This document shows, piece after piece, positions 43,383-52,774 of a stretch of DNA of 64,000 nt. The stretch's first letter is position 1. Each line of letters opens with the position of its first letter. This DNA is from Polyangia bacterium. Its GTDB lineage: Bacteria; Myxococcota_A; Polyangia; Nannocystales; Nannocystaceae. The stretch covers positions 1 to 64,000 of the forward strand of contig JAUIKS010000006.1 of assembly GCA_030430565.1 (NCBI GenBank), in the 5' to 3' direction. The translations under genes and the position numbers were made by a program. The notes beneath the pieces were generated by a model. The model searched no databases. It saw only the letters and a program-made list of their open reading frames with translations, and was not told where the DNA came from.

Positions 43383-44303
43383 ATGGTCACGCGCCAGAAC
43401 GACTCTCCCCGGACCTCGGCCGCCGCGAAGCGATCTTCGCGATCGGGGGGCGCGGGCAAGCGAGCGCGCGGGTCGAAGAGCACGAAATCGCAATCCCAGG
43501 GTGGGGTGACCAGCCCCCGGCGGGTGCAGGGGGGCGTAGCGACCAGCGACGTCGTGACCTCGGCCCACGTCGGCGACAACGCCAAGCTGTTCGCGCGCAT
43601 CCTCGCGCTTCACGTCCCGCCGGGCTCGCGCGTCGCGGACGTGACCTTCGGCAAGGGGGTGTTCTGGAAGCTCGTCGACGACGACGCCTACGAGGTGCAC
43701 GCCTCGGACATCGAGCTCAAGCCCGCGGTCGTCGGCGCGCGCCCGTCGTTTTTGTACGCCGACGGGATCGACTGTCGCGCGCTCCCGTACGAGGACGAGA
43801 GCTTCGACTGCCTCGTCCTCGACCCGCCCTACATGGAGGGGCTGTTTCGGCGCAAGACCGATCACATGGCGGGCTCTGGCACGCACGCCGCGTTTCGGGT
43901 CGCGTACTCCAACGGCCGCGCGACTGAGGGCGAAGGCGAAGGCGAGCCGAGCAAGCGCCCGCGCTGGCACGACGCCGTGGTCGACCTCTACGCGCGCGCC
44001 GGTCGAGAGGCGGCCCGCGTGCTGCGGCGCGGGGGCGCGCTGATCGTCAAGTGCCAGGACGAGGTCAGCGCCAACAAGCAGCGCCTCACCCACGTCGAGA
44101 TCATCACCGGCTACGAGAGCCTCGGGCTCTACTGCAAAGACCTGTTCGTGCTCGTGCGCCCCAACAGCCCCGGCGTCAGTAGGCTCAAGAGACAGGTTCA
44201 CGCGCGCAAGAACCACTCGTACTTCTTGGTGTTCGCCAAGCGGGCGACCCGGATCTCGAGCGTGCTCGATTTCTCGGCCGGCGGTCTCGACCGGCGCGTG
44301 TAG
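43383..44303 (+). CDS. Solitary DNA (adenine/cytosine-N4) methyltransferase with basic tail
   Basis: 306 residues. Motif I-like [13 protein letters not shown] (84-96) and motif IV DPPY (147-150) identify an amino-methyltransferase acting on adenine N6 or cytosine N4, of the phage/genomic DNA methylase type. The first 50 residues are Ser/Lys/Arg-rich and probably disordered, perhaps helping DNA binding. A small Gly/Glu insertion (about 182-195) precedes the conserved helical part. [12 protein letters not shown] and [10 protein letters not shown] end the fold. No restriction enzyme is adjacent, so a regulatory or protective role is likelier than classical restriction-modification. The frame opens further upstream but reads as antisense of the aconitase 5' region. 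Confidence 0.82.
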   Translation: MVTRQNDSPRTSAAAKRSSRSGGAGKRARGSKSTKSQSQGGVTSPRRVQGGVATSDVVTSAHVGDNAKLFARILALHVPPGSRVADVTFGKGVFWKLVDDDAYEVHASDIELKPAVVGARPSFLYADGIDCRALPYEDESFDCLVLDPPYMEGLFRRKTDHMAGSGTHAAFRVAYSNGRATEGEGEGEPSKRPRWHDAVVDLYARAGREAARVLRRGGALIVKCQDEVSANKQRLTHVEIITGYESLGLYCKDLFVLVRPNSPGVSRLKRQVHARKNHSYFLVFAKRATRISSVLDFSAGGLDRRV

Positions 44304-44351
44304 CGCGTGACCGGAATCGCGCGCGAATCGTCGATGACAAAATGTCACGAC

Positions 44352-44375
44352 CCCACCGACGAATTGACAGGTGGG
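44352..44375. terminator. Weak hairpin downstream of the DNA methyltransferase gene
   Basis: CCCACC (44352-44357) pairs with GGTGGG (44370-44375) across a 12-base loop, about 50 bases after the methyltransferase stop. There is no T-run. It may be a terminator or an operator for the downstream regulator gene. Confidence 0.25.
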
Positions 44376-44403
44376 CGACGCGTCAGTCGCGCTGCTGCGC
44401 TAA

Positions 44404-44431
44404 TTGACCGTAATTACGAGCCTAATAATTT
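44404..44431 (+). promoter_or_regulatory. Candidate sigma-70 promoter of the NtrC-type regulator
   Basis: TTGACC (44404-44409), a 16-base spacer and TAATTT (44426-44431) form a plausible housekeeping promoter in an otherwise GC-rich genome. The spacer starts with a perfect palindrome GTAATTAC (44410-44417). It precedes the regulator and gsp operon. Confidence 0.4.
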
Positions 44432-44447
44432 GGGATCCGGGTTTGCT
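44432..44447 (+). promoter_or_regulatory. Candidate sigma-54 -24/-12 element
   Basis: GG at 44433-44434 and GC at 44445-44446 are exactly ten bases apart, with a full TTTGCT at the -12 side. The -24 side matches only at GG and one C. The position would place the transcript start just before the GGAG ribosome site (44460-44463). It would let the sigma-54 activator control its own operon. Confidence 0.3.
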
Positions 44448-44470
44448 TAGGAGTACCACGGAGTCCCCTT

Positions 44471-45907
44471 ATGACTGATACAGCGACCGCGCCGACCGTC
44501 CTCGTCGTCGATGACGAGACGAGCATCCAACAGGCCCTCTCCAAAGTCTTGCGCAAGGAGGGGCTCTTGGTTCGCACGGCGAAGAACGGCAAGCAAGCCC
44601 TCGACATCCTGCGGCATCACCCCGTGCACGTGATGATCACCGACCTGCGGATGCCGGGCATGAGCGGCACGGACCTGCTCAAGGCCGCCAAGGCGATCAC
44701 GCCCGAGGTCGAGGTCATCGTCATGACCGCCTACGGCACCGTCGAGAACGCGGTCACGGCGATGAAGCAGGGCGCCTACGACTTCCTCTCCAAGCCGCTC
44801 AAGCGCGCGGCGATCGTCGCCGCGGTCCGCAAGGGCCTCGACCGTCACCAGCTCGTCGCCGAGAACCGCGAGCTGCGGGCCCAGCTCGCGGCGGTCACCA
44901 ACAAGTCGATCGTCGGCACCAGCCAGGTCATGCGCGCGACCCTCGAGATCGCCAAGCAGGCCGCGAGCTCCTCGGCGACCGTCTTATTGCTCGGCGAGAG
45001 CGGCACCGGCAAAGAGCTGCTCGCGCGCTACATCCACCAGCAAAGCCCCAGGGCGGCGCGCTCGTTCGTAGCGACCAACTGCGCCGCGCTCCCCGAGAGC
45101 ATCCTCGAGTCCGAGCTGTTCGGACACGAGAAGGGGGCCTTCACCGGCGCGACCCGGCACCGCGAGGGGCGCTTCGTCGAGGCCAACTCCGGCAGCCTGT
45201 TCCTCGACGAGATCGGCGAGATTCCCCTCCACGTCCAGGTCAAGCTGCTGCGCGCGCTGCAAGAAGGCGAGATCGAGCCGGTCGGCGGGCGCGTGAAGAA
45301 AGTCGACTTTCGGCTCGTGTGCGCGACCAACCGCAACCTGACCGAGGAGGTCAAGGCCGGGCGATTTCGGGAGGACCTGTTCTACCGGATCAACGTGATC
45401 CCGATCCGCGTGCCGCCGCTGCGCGATCGCATCGAGGACGTGCCGCTGCTCGCCGACCACTTCCGGCGCATGTACTCGCAGAAGCACGGCAAGAGCATCC
45501 AGGGTTTCGCGGACGCCGCGCTCCGGCTCATGGGTCGGTACGGCTGGCCCGGCAACGTCCGCGAGCTCGAGAACGCCGTCGAGCGCGCCGTCGTGCTCTC
45601 GCGCGGGCCGCTGGTCGACGTCGACGACCTGCCCGGCGAGCTGCGCGATCCGCAGGCCGCGCACGGACGTCAAGTAACATTCTCGATCGGCACGCCGCTC
45701 GAGGAGATCGAGCGCCGGATGATCATGGAGACGCTCAAGTTCACGCGCGGAGACAAGCGTCTCGCTGCGGACTTGTTAGGGATCGCCACACGTACTATCT
45801 ACCGCAAGCTCGAGGCAGGTCTCGTCAGCCCCAAGCGGGACAGCGCGAGCGCGCGCAACGTCCAGACAGGCCCGAACACCGACGGCGGGGATGGTGTACT
45901 GCACTGA
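44471..45907 (+). CDS. NtrC-family sigma-54 response regulator
   Basis: 478 residues. The receiver domain has the acid pair Asp14-Asp15, phospho-acceptor Asp58 and Lys108. The AAA+ domain has Walker A GESGTGKE (175-182), the sigma-54 contact loop GAFTGA (222-227), Walker B FLDEI and arginine fingers in [11 protein letters not shown]. The C-terminal Fis-type helix-turn-helix is [21 protein letters not shown]. It activates sigma-54 promoters when phosphorylated. No partner histidine kinase is adjacent. It ends 49 bp before gspC on the same strand and likely controls, or is co-transcribed with, the type II secretion operon. GGAG sits eight bases before the ATG. Confidence 0.95.
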   Translation: MTDTATAPTVLVVDDETSIQQALSKVLRKEGLLVRTAKNGKQALDILRHHPVHVMITDLRMPGMSGTDLLKAAKAITPEVEVIVMTAYGTVENAVTAMKQGAYDFLSKPLKRAAIVAAVRKGLDRHQLVAENRELRAQLAAVTNKSIVGTSQVMRATLEIAKQAASSSATVLLLGESGTGKELLARYIHQQSPRAARSFVATNCAALPESILESELFGHEKGAFTGATRHREGRFVEANSGSLFLDEIGEIPLHVQVKLLRALQEGEIEPVGGRVKKVDFRLVCATNRNLTEEVKAGRFREDLFYRINVIPIRVPPLRDRIEDVPLLADHFRRMYSQKHGKSIQGFADAALRLMGRYGWPGNVRELENAVERAVVLSRGPLVDVDDLPGELRDPQAAHGRQVTFSIGTPLEEIERRMIMETLKFTRGDKRLAADLLGIATRTIYRKLEAGLVSPKRDSASARNVQTGPNTDGGDGVLH

Positions 45908-45956
45908 AGAGCTGGTCACGCGGCGTGCCGTCCGCTGACCGTCAAGCGCTGATTCC

Positions 45957-47024
45957 ATGGAAGCCCTGTTCAAAAAGTACTACTGGGTCGTCAAGGCGCT
46001 CGGCCTGATCGCGATCGCGGGCCTCGCCGCCTCGACCGCGGTCAACTTCGTCGCGCCGGGCTACCTGCTCAACGTCGACGGCGCGCTCGTCGAGAGCGAC
46101 GACGAGGGCGACACCGACGGCGACGAGGATGAGGACGAAGAGGACCTCATCGAGAAAGAGAAGAAGCGCCGCGCGGCCATGCGCAAGAAGCGGACGAGCA
46201 GCAGCTCGAACGCCGGCACCCGCGAGGCCGCGCGCACGATCACGGCGACCAACGTGTTCTGCCCGACCTGCCAGCCCGAGGTCGAGGACCCCAGCCTCGA
46301 CCCCAACGGCTCGCCGCTGCTCGTCGACGAGGACGGCCGCCCGATCGGCGGCGTCCAGCCAGGCGAGGTCCCGAGCTCGCTGCCGCTCAAGCTGATCGTG
46401 ACCATGGAGTCCTCCGATCCGCAGTTCTCGCAGGCGACGATCCTCAACACCGAGACCGGCGGCGTCACCCCGGTCTGGCCCGGAGACCTCATTCAGCGCG
46501 GCGTGCTCGTCATGTCGGTCGAGCGCGCGCTCGTGCATATACGCAACGGCTCTCAGCTCGAGTACCTCCAGCTCGGCGCCGATCCGCCCAAGGTCAAGAA
46601 GCGGACGACCGAGAAGAAGGAAGAGAAGAAGGAAGAGAAGCCGAAGAAGAAGAACAGCCGCGAGATCCCGGGGGCGGAGGACGCCATCAAGTGCGACGAC
46701 GACGGCCTCAGCTGCACCGTCGAGCGCTCGTTCGTCGAGAAGATCCTCAACAACCCGGCCGCGCTGGCCAAGCAAGCCCGCGTGATCCCCTCGCTCAAGG
46801 ACGGCGAGTCACGCGGCTTCAAGCTCTACGGAATTCGCTCGGGCAGCCTGCCGAAGCTGCTCATGTTTAAAAACGGCGACACCATCACCCAGGTCAACGG
46901 CAACGATCTTAAGTCGGTGGACGGCGCGATGGCGCTGTACACCAAGCTCCGACGCGCTTCGAACCTCTCCGTCACGATCGAGCGCAAGGGCAAGACGCTG
47001 AACAAGGAGATTACGATTCAATGA
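45957..47024 (+). CDS. gspC: Type II secretion inner-membrane protein GspC
   Basis: 355 residues. A short cytoplasmic N-terminus is followed by one membrane helix (about 8-32), then an unusually acidic segment (SDDEGDTDGDEDEDEEDL) and a basic KKRRAAMRKKR stretch. The HR-domain-like beta region contains PLKLIVTMESSDPQFSQATI and GDLIQRGVLVMSVERALVHI, followed by a Lys/Glu-rich linker. The C-terminal PDZ-like domain (GFKLYGIRSGSLPKLLMFKNGDTITQVNG, in pieces) matches the GspC substrate/secretin module. In other systems GspC links the inner-membrane platform to GspD. It overlaps gspD by 4 bp (ATGA). Confidence 0.92.
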   Translation: MEALFKKYYWVVKALGLIAIAGLAASTAVNFVAPGYLLNVDGALVESDDEGDTDGDEDEDEEDLIEKEKKRRAAMRKKRTSSSSNAGTREAARTITATNVFCPTCQPEVEDPSLDPNGSPLLVDEDGRPIGGVQPGEVPSSLPLKLIVTMESSDPQFSQATILNTETGGVTPVWPGDLIQRGVLVMSVERALVHIRNGSQLEYLQLGADPPKVKKRTTEKKEEKKEEKPKKKNSREIPGAEDAIKCDDDGLSCTVERSFVEKILNNPAALAKQARVIPSLKDGESRGFKLYGIRSGSLPKLLMFKNGDTITQVNGNDLKSVDGAMALYTKLRRASNLSVTIERKGKTLNKEITIQ

Positions 47025-49474
47025 GCACGCGACGACGCAGCTCTCCCGACACAACTCGCGGCGGGCGTCGCTCGGCGCGCGCCTGCGTCGGGCTCTCGAT
47101 CGCAACGGCGCTCTCGCTCGCGTCGCCCGCGGCGACCGCGGCCCCCGCACGCTCCGCGACCGCGCGGCCGCTGCCGAACCTCTCGACCTCATCGGTCGGG
47201 CGCGGCGACCCGACCGGCGCCAGCTCGACCGCGCCCGCCAGCTCGACTGCGGGCGCGCGGGGTGGCGAGCTGATCGGCGATGAGGGCGGCGGGCTCCCGT
47301 ACAACACGTGCAAGCGGCAGCCGCGGGGCGCGAAGTTTCGCATCACGCTGCCCAAAGAGACCGAGCTGGCCGACCTCGTCAACTGGATGATGTCGATCAG
47401 CTGCCAGAAGTTCATCTGGGATCCCAAGGTCCGCGGCACGAAGGTCACGATCCTGTCCCCGGAGCCAGTCACGGTCCGTGAGGCCTACGCGGCTTTCTAC
47501 GCGGCGCTCGAGACCATGGGGCTGACGGTCGAGCCGTCCGGCGAGTACTTCAAGATCGTCGAGACGAACGACGCGAAGAGCAAGACCTTGCCGATGTACG
47601 ACGACGGCAAGAACGCGCCCAACAGCGATCGCTTCGTCACCCAGCTGGTCCGCGTCAAGCACGGCGACGCGAACGACATCTCGAAGGTGCTCGGCAACCT
47701 CAAGAGCAAGCAGGGCAGCATCGAGATCGTCGGCAACCTGCTGATCATCACCGACAAGGGCTCCAGCATCCGCCGCCTGATGCGGATCATCAACGAGCTC
47801 GACCAGGAGGGGCTGACCGGCGAGAAGATCTTCTTCTACCAGCTGCAGTACGCCTCGGCCGAGGAGGTCGCTGAGATCGTCCGCGAGATCTTCGGCGAGA
47901 AGAACGCGGCCAAGGGCAAGGCCAAGAACGCCAAGAAGAGCACCGCGCCCAGCTCGTTCAGCCGCGTGATCGTCGACGAGCGCACCAGCACGCTGATCAT
48001 CGTCACGAGCCAGGCCGACTACGTCGTCATCCGTCGGCTCATCGAGCAGCTCGACGTCAAGCTGCCCGGCGGCGGCGGGCGCCTGCACGTCAAGCCGCTC
48101 AAGAACGCCGACGCGGTCGAGGTCGCCAAGGTGCTCTCGCAGCTCGCGGCCGGCGCGAAGTCCTCGGGCGGCAACTCGGGCGCCAAGGGCAAGGCCGGCA
48201 ACCAGGGCGCGGCGGCGCTCTCGGCCACGCTGTTCTCGGGCGACGTCAAGATCACCGCCGACCAGGCCACGCGCTCGCTCGTGATCGTCGCGTCGCAGAC
48301 CGACTACGAGGCGCTCGAGCCGGTCATCGATCAGCTCGACTCCGAGCGCACGCAGCTCTACATCGAGATCTACCTGCTCGAGGTCAAGCTCGGGCGCAAC
48401 CTCGAGGCCGGCGCCAGCGGTCACTTCGGCGGCGCCTTCAACACCAGCGTCGGCGAGGCGAGCGGCCCCGCGATCGCCATGGGCGCCTCCTCGAGCTCCG
48501 CGCTCAACTCCCTCGCGCTCAGCCCGACCGGCCTCACCGGCCTCGCGGGCGCTATCCTCGGCCCGCCGATCCCCGGCTCGGCGCAGTACCTGGGCACGCC
48601 CCAGGACGTGCCCGCCTTCGGCGTCGTGCTGCAGGCGCTGCAGACCAACGACGACGTCAACGTCGTCTCCGAGCCGCACATGTACGCGGCCGACAACCAA
48701 GAGGCGCTCATCGAGATCGGCCGTCAGGTCCCGACCCAGGGCGCGCTCTCGTTCTCCGGCGCGGGCGGGCAGGGCCAGTCGCTCGTGCCCCTGCAGAGCG
48801 TCGAGCGCATCGACGTCACGCTCAAGATCCAGATCAAGCCCTACGTCAACGACCACGACACCGTCACGCTCGACGTCGACATCGAGGATCGCGACATCGA
48901 GAGCAGCAACCCGGCGCTCGGCGTCACCACGACCAAGCGCCGCCTCAAGCTCGACAAGATCGTCGGCCGCGACGGGCAGCCCGTGGTCCTCGGCGGCCTG
49001 ATCCGCGAGCGCGAGGCCGAGACCGTGCAGCAGGTCCCGGGGCTCGGCTCGGTCCCGCTGCTCGGCTGGCTGTTTAAGCGCAAGCAGCGGACCAAAGAGA
49101 AGGTCAACCTGCTCATCGTCATGATCCCGCACATCCTCGAGACGCCCGACGACGTCCGGCGGATCCACGAGCGCCGCGATCGCGAGCGGCTCGAGTTCAT
49201 CGAGCGCGAGACCAACTTCAAGCCCCACGAGCTTCCGCGCACCGTCAACTTCCGCAAGAAGTCCGGCCTGCTCTCCGCGATCGATCGCGAGGCCCGCGAG
49301 ATGGAGGTCGCCGAGGAGCGACGGCGCGCGGCCGAGGAGGAGCTGCGCACCGAGATCATCACCGGCGAGATCGGCCTGAGCCCGAAGGTCCTCGGCGACG
49401 AGAGCTCCTCGGGGGCGCGCAGCAGCAGCGTCACGCTCAAGCCGCAGGCCCGCGGGGGCGCGGCGAAGAAGTAG
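47021..49474 (+). CDS. gspD: Type II secretion outer-membrane secretin GspD
   Basis: 817 residues. The signal peptide ends near ATAAPA, followed by a Ser/Thr/Ala linker. The N0 domain (from about 105, FRITLPKETELADLVNWM) and N1-N3 domains with repeated VRVKHGDANDISKVLGNL, LQYASAEEVAEIVREIF and VKPLKNADAVEVAKVLSQL segments lead into the secretin barrel: VSEPHMYAADNQEALIEIG, then VLGGLIREREAETVQQVPGLGSVPLLGWLF. A Gly/Ala/Lys-rich insertion sits in N2-N3. The C-terminus extends about 120 residues beyond the barrel as a charged tail, longer than usual. It forms the outer-membrane pore. Confidence 0.95.
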   Translation: MSTRRRSSPDTTRGGRRSARACVGLSIATALSLASPAATAAPARSATARPLPNLSTSSVGRGDPTGASSTAPASSTAGARGGELIGDEGGGLPYNTCKRQPRGAKFRITLPKETELADLVNWMMSISCQKFIWDPKVRGTKVTILSPEPVTVREAYAAFYAALETMGLTVEPSGEYFKIVETNDAKSKTLPMYDDGKNAPNSDRFVTQLVRVKHGDANDISKVLGNLKSKQGSIEIVGNLLIITDKGSSIRRLMRIINELDQEGLTGEKIFFYQLQYASAEEVAEIVREIFGEKNAAKGKAKNAKKSTAPSSFSRVIVDERTSTLIIVTSQADYVVIRRLIEQLDVKLPGGGGRLHVKPLKNADAVEVAKVLSQLAAGAKSSGGNSGAKGKAGNQGAAALSATLFSGDVKITADQATRSLVIVASQTDYEALEPVIDQLDSERTQLYIEIYLLEVKLGRNLEAGASGHFGGAFNTSVGEASGPAIAMGASSSSALNSLALSPTGLTGLAGAILGPPIPGSAQYLGTPQDVPAFGVVLQALQTNDDVNVVSEPHMYAADNQEALIEIGRQVPTQGALSFSGAGGQGQSLVPLQSVERIDVTLKIQIKPYVNDHDTVTLDVDIEDRDIESSNPALGVTTTKRRLKLDKIVGRDGQPVVLGGLIREREAETVQQVPGLGSVPLLGWLFKRKQRTKEKVNLLIVMIPHILETPDDVRRIHERRDRERLEFIERETNFKPHELPRTVNFRKKSGLLSAIDREAREMEVAEERRRAAEEELRTEIITGEIGLSPKVLGDESSSGARSSSVTLKPQARGGAAKK

Positions 49475-49540
49475 CGGCCGGCAGGGTCAAGTAGATCGAA
49501 GATCACGCAGCGACGTGTCAATCAAGCAGGACAGAGCAGC

Positions 49541-51385
49541 ATGGCGACGGCAGGCGTAACTCGGGGCGACGAAGGGCAACGCGGGGGGTTGTTCTCCGCG
49601 ATCGGCGTGCGCCCAGAGCAGCGCAGCCTCGGCGAGATCATGATCGAGGCCGGCTCGATCGGGCCGGACGCGCTGGCTGAGGCGCTCGCGATTCAGCACC
49701 TCGAGAACGAGCGCGTCGGTCAAGCGCTCGTGCGGCTCAAGCACTGCAGCGAGTGGCAGGTGACGCAGGGCCTCTCGCGGCAGTTCGGCATGCCGGCGCG
49801 CGAGACCGTCGACGTCAACAACATCGACGACGAGCTGATCGAGGTCCTGCCGATCCAGTACGCGCGCGCGAATTCGGTGCTCCCCTGGCAGCTCGATAAG
49901 GACAGCGGCGTGCTGCAGGTGCTCGCCTCGGATCCGCTCAAGCTCAACGACATCGACGACCTCAGCCAGGTCTACGACGCCGAGCTCGCGGTCACGCTGA
50001 TCCCCCAGACCGCGGTCCACGACCTCATCAACAAGGTCTACGCCAAGCGCACCAAGGACGTCGATCTCGAGCGCAAAGAAGAGGAGTTCGAGGAGGAGGA
50101 CGAGGACATCCTGCACGCCTCGGCCGAGGACGCGCCGATCATCCGCTTCGTCAACAGCCTGATCTTCAACGCCTCGAAGGAGCGCGCCAGCGACATCCAC
50201 ATCGAGCCGGCGGACAAAGAGGTCATCGTCCGCAACCGCGTCGACGGCGTGCTCCATGAGGTCAAGCGCGCCCCCAAGGCCCACCTCGCCAGCATCATCG
50301 CGCGCGTCAAGATCATGGCGGGCCTCAACATCGCCGAGAAGCGCCTGCCGCAGGACGGCCGCATCCGCCGGCGGATCGCCGGCAAAGAGGTCGACATGCG
50401 CGTAGCGACCGTGCCCACGGCGCACGGCGAGCGCATCACCATCCGTCTGCTCGACAAGACCGCGATGACGCTCGACCTCGACGCGATCGGCATCGCGCCC
50501 GACCACCTGCGGATGATCCGCGAGACCATCCACCGCCCGCACGGCATCTTCCTCGTCACCGGCCCGACCGGCTCCGGTAAGACGACCACGCTCTACTCGG
50601 CGCTCTCCGAGATCAACCGCCCCGACCTCAACATCCTCACCGTCGAGGATCCGGTCGAGTACCAGCTCGCCGGCATCTCGCAGGTCCAGGTGCAGAGCAA
50701 GATCGACCTGACCTTCGCCAAGGGCCTGCGCAGCTTCCTGCGTCACGACCCCGACGTGATCATGGTCGGCGAGATCCGTGACCTCGAGACCGCCGAGATC
50801 GCGATCCAGGCGTCGCTCACCGGCCACCTCGTGATGTCGACGATCCACACCAACGACGCGGCCACCGGCATCACGCGCCTGGTCGACATGGGCGTGCAGC
50901 CGTTCCTGGTCGCGTCCTCGCTGGTCGCCCTGCAGGCGCAGCGCCTCGTCCGTCGGCTGTGCGCCGCCTGCTGCGAGGCCTACACGCCGTCGGCGGCCGA
51001 GCTCGAGGAGGTCGGGATCGACGCCGAGAAGTTCATGGACGGCGTGCCGCCGCTTAAGGCGCCCGTGCTCGACGAGCACGGCGAGCACGTGCCGCTCAAG
51101 GCCTGGAAGGGTCGCCGCCTGCCGCCGCCGCGCCACCTGTACCGCGCGAAGGGCTGCGCGCAGTGTCACGGCAGCGGCTACGCCGGCCGAACCGGCGTCT
51201 ACGAGGTGCTAGCGATCACCGAGACGATCCGCCGGCTGGCGATCCGCAACGCGGACGCCAGCGAGATCAAGTCGGCCGCGCTCAAGGAGGGCCTGCGGAC
51301 GCTGCGTGACGACGGCGCGCACAAGGCCCTGACCGGCGTGACCAGCCTCGACGAGGTCATGCGCGTGACCGCCGAGGAGGCGTAG
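49541..51385 (+). CDS. gspE: Type II secretion ATPase GspE
   Basis: 614 residues. The N-terminal domain (GEIMIEAGSIGPDALAEAL, then LPIQYARANSVLPW) binds GspL. The ATPase core has Walker A GPTGSGKTT near residue 341, an Asp box (ILTVEDPVEYQLAG), Walker B MVGEIRDLETAEIA and the His box TGHLVMSTIHTNDA. The Zn-binding four-cysteine element is present (LCAACCEAYT near 473 and GCAQCHGSGY). It powers pseudopilus assembly from the cytoplasm. It starts 66 bp after gspD and ends 4 bp before gspF. Confidence 0.96.
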   Translation: MATAGVTRGDEGQRGGLFSAIGVRPEQRSLGEIMIEAGSIGPDALAEALAIQHLENERVGQALVRLKHCSEWQVTQGLSRQFGMPARETVDVNNIDDELIEVLPIQYARANSVLPWQLDKDSGVLQVLASDPLKLNDIDDLSQVYDAELAVTLIPQTAVHDLINKVYAKRTKDVDLERKEEEFEEEDEDILHASAEDAPIIRFVNSLIFNASKERASDIHIEPADKEVIVRNRVDGVLHEVKRAPKAHLASIIARVKIMAGLNIAEKRLPQDGRIRRRIAGKEVDMRVATVPTAHGERITIRLLDKTAMTLDLDAIGIAPDHLRMIRETIHRPHGIFLVTGPTGSGKTTTLYSALSEINRPDLNILTVEDPVEYQLAGISQVQVQSKIDLTFAKGLRSFLRHDPDVIMVGEIRDLETAEIAIQASLTGHLVMSTIHTNDAATGITRLVDMGVQPFLVASSLVALQAQRLVRRLCAACCEAYTPSAAELEEVGIDAEKFMDGVPPLKAPVLDEHGEHVPLKAWKGRRLPPPRHLYRAKGCAQCHGSGYAGRTGVYEVLAITETIRRLAIRNADASEIKSAALKEGLRTLRDDGAHKALTGVTSLDEVMRVTAEEA

Positions 51386-51389
51386 GAGC

Positions 51390-52643
51390 ATGCCCGCGTA
51401 CGCGTACACCGGCCTAGGAGCCAAGGGGAGACAGGTCAAGGGGATCGAGAGCGCCGACAACGTGGCCGCGCTTAAGGCCGCGCTCAAGCGCAAGGGCATC
51501 TACCTTACGTCGGTCAACGAGACCTCGGCCAAGGTCACGAAGACCAGCAAGCAGGGCGACTCTGCGGGCGGCACCGAGATCGACGTCGGCGCGCTGTTTG
51601 ACCGCATCTCGCAGTCGACCGTGTCCCGCATCACGCGGCTGATGGCGACGATGCTGAGCGCCGGCGTGACGCTGCCGGAGGCGCTCGCGGCGTTGGTCGA
51701 GCAGGTCGAGAGCGAGCGCCTCAAGGGCATCCTCAGCAACATCGCGACCAAGGTCAACGAGGGCTCCGCGCTGGCCGACGCGATGTCGGAGTACCCCAAG
51801 GTGTTCCGCACGCTCTACATCAACATGGTCCGCGCCGGCGAGGCCTCGGGCTCCCTCGAGGTCGTGCTCGTGCGCGTCGCCGACTTCATGGACCAGCAGG
51901 AGGAGCTGCGCGGCAAGCTCGGCAAGGCGATGATCTACCCGGCGGCGATGACGGTGATCAGCGCCTTCATCGTCGGCCTGCTGATGGTCAACGTCGTCCC
52001 GCAGATCACCGGCATGTTCGAGGACATGAACGCGCAGCTGCCGTGGAACACGCGCCTGCTGATCGCGGTCTCGAACTTCGTCGGCGCCTACTGGTGGCTG
52101 ATCATGATGTTGATCCCGGTCGTCGTCGAGCTCGCCCGTCGCTGGCGCAACTCGAAGCCGGGCCGGCTGATGACTGACACGATCCTGCTCACGCTGCCCG
52201 TGGTCGGCGACCTCGTGCGCAAGGTCGCGATCAGCCGCTTCACGCGGACCTTGGCGACGATGCTCGCGAGCGGCGTGCAGCTGCTCCAAGCCCTCGACAT
52301 CGTGCGCGCGCTGCTCGGCAACGTCGTGCTCGAGAAGGTCGTCGGCGAGGCCCGCGACAACATCCGCGAGGGCCAGGGGATCGCGCCCGCGCTCAAGCGC
52401 AGCGGCCAGTTCCCGCCGCTCGTCACCCACATGGTCGCGGTCGGCGAGCGCTCCGGTCAGCTCGAGCAGATGCTCGAGGATGTCGCCCGCGCCTACGACC
52501 GCGAGGTCAACAACGCGCTCGAGCGCATGACCGCGCTGCTCGAGCCGCTCATGATCGTGCTGATGGGCGGAAGCGTCGGCTTCATCATCTTCTCGATCAT
52601 GCAGCCGATCATGATGCTCAATGAAATGGCGGGGGCGCAGTGA
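51390..52643 (+). CDS. gspF: Type II secretion inner-membrane platform protein GspF
   Basis: 417 residues with two homologous GspF domains (about 65-190 and 285-405), each with the pattern RFTRTLATMLASGVQLLQAL or ITRLMATMLSAGVTLPEAL. Membrane helices include MIYPAAMTVISAFIVGLLMVNV, WWLIMMLIPVVVELA and PLMIVLMGGSVGFIIFSIM. The N-terminus YAYTGLGAKGRQVKGIE is typical. Platform protein that contacts GspE and GspL. It ends in a GTGA overlap with a short upstream frame leading to gspG. Confidence 0.95.
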   Translation: MPAYAYTGLGAKGRQVKGIESADNVAALKAALKRKGIYLTSVNETSAKVTKTSKQGDSAGGTEIDVGALFDRISQSTVSRITRLMATMLSAGVTLPEALAALVEQVESERLKGILSNIATKVNEGSALADAMSEYPKVFRTLYINMVRAGEASGSLEVVLVRVADFMDQQEELRGKLGKAMIYPAAMTVISAFIVGLLMVNVVPQITGMFEDMNAQLPWNTRLLIAVSNFVGAYWWLIMMLIPVVVELARRWRNSKPGRLMTDTILLTLPVVGDLVRKVAISRFTRTLATMLASGVQLLQALDIVRALLGNVVLEKVVGEARDNIREGQGIAPALKRSGQFPPLVTHMVAVGERSGQLEQMLEDVARAYDREVNNALERMTALLEPLMIVLMGGSVGFIIFSIMQPIMMLNEMAGAQ

Positions 52644-52683
52644 TGGTTATGTCCACGCGCTTCGCGTCCGCCGAACCAGACGA

Positions 52684-52711
52684 CGCGGCCGCGGCCTCGC
52701 GGCCGGCCGCG
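52684..52711. promoter_or_regulatory. Strong GC hairpin between gspF and gspG
   Basis: CGCGGCCG (52684-52691) pairs with CGGCCGCG (52704-52711), an 8 bp GC stem, inside the 131-base gspF-gspG gap. All other junctions in this operon except gspK-gspL are under 70 bases. It could be a processing or stabilising element raising the level of the major pseudopilin message. Confidence 0.4.
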
Positions 52712-52774
52712 CGACCGAACCACCCGAGAACAGCCCGCCGCGCCGTCTCGCGCGCAGCCCAGGAGAGAACAGCC

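Noticed and set aside
43383..44303. DNA methyltransferase as part of a restriction-modification system
   Set aside because: Neighbours are aconitase and an NtrC regulator; no restriction enzyme or specificity subunit is seen.
45908..45956. Sigma-54 promoter directly before gspC
   Set aside because: A TGGTCAC stretch is present, but the GG-to-GC spacing is 11 rather than 10 bases.
47189..49228. Long minus-strand open frame opposite gspD
   Set aside because: Antisense shadow with no recognisable domain; gspD on the plus strand has complete secretin motifs.
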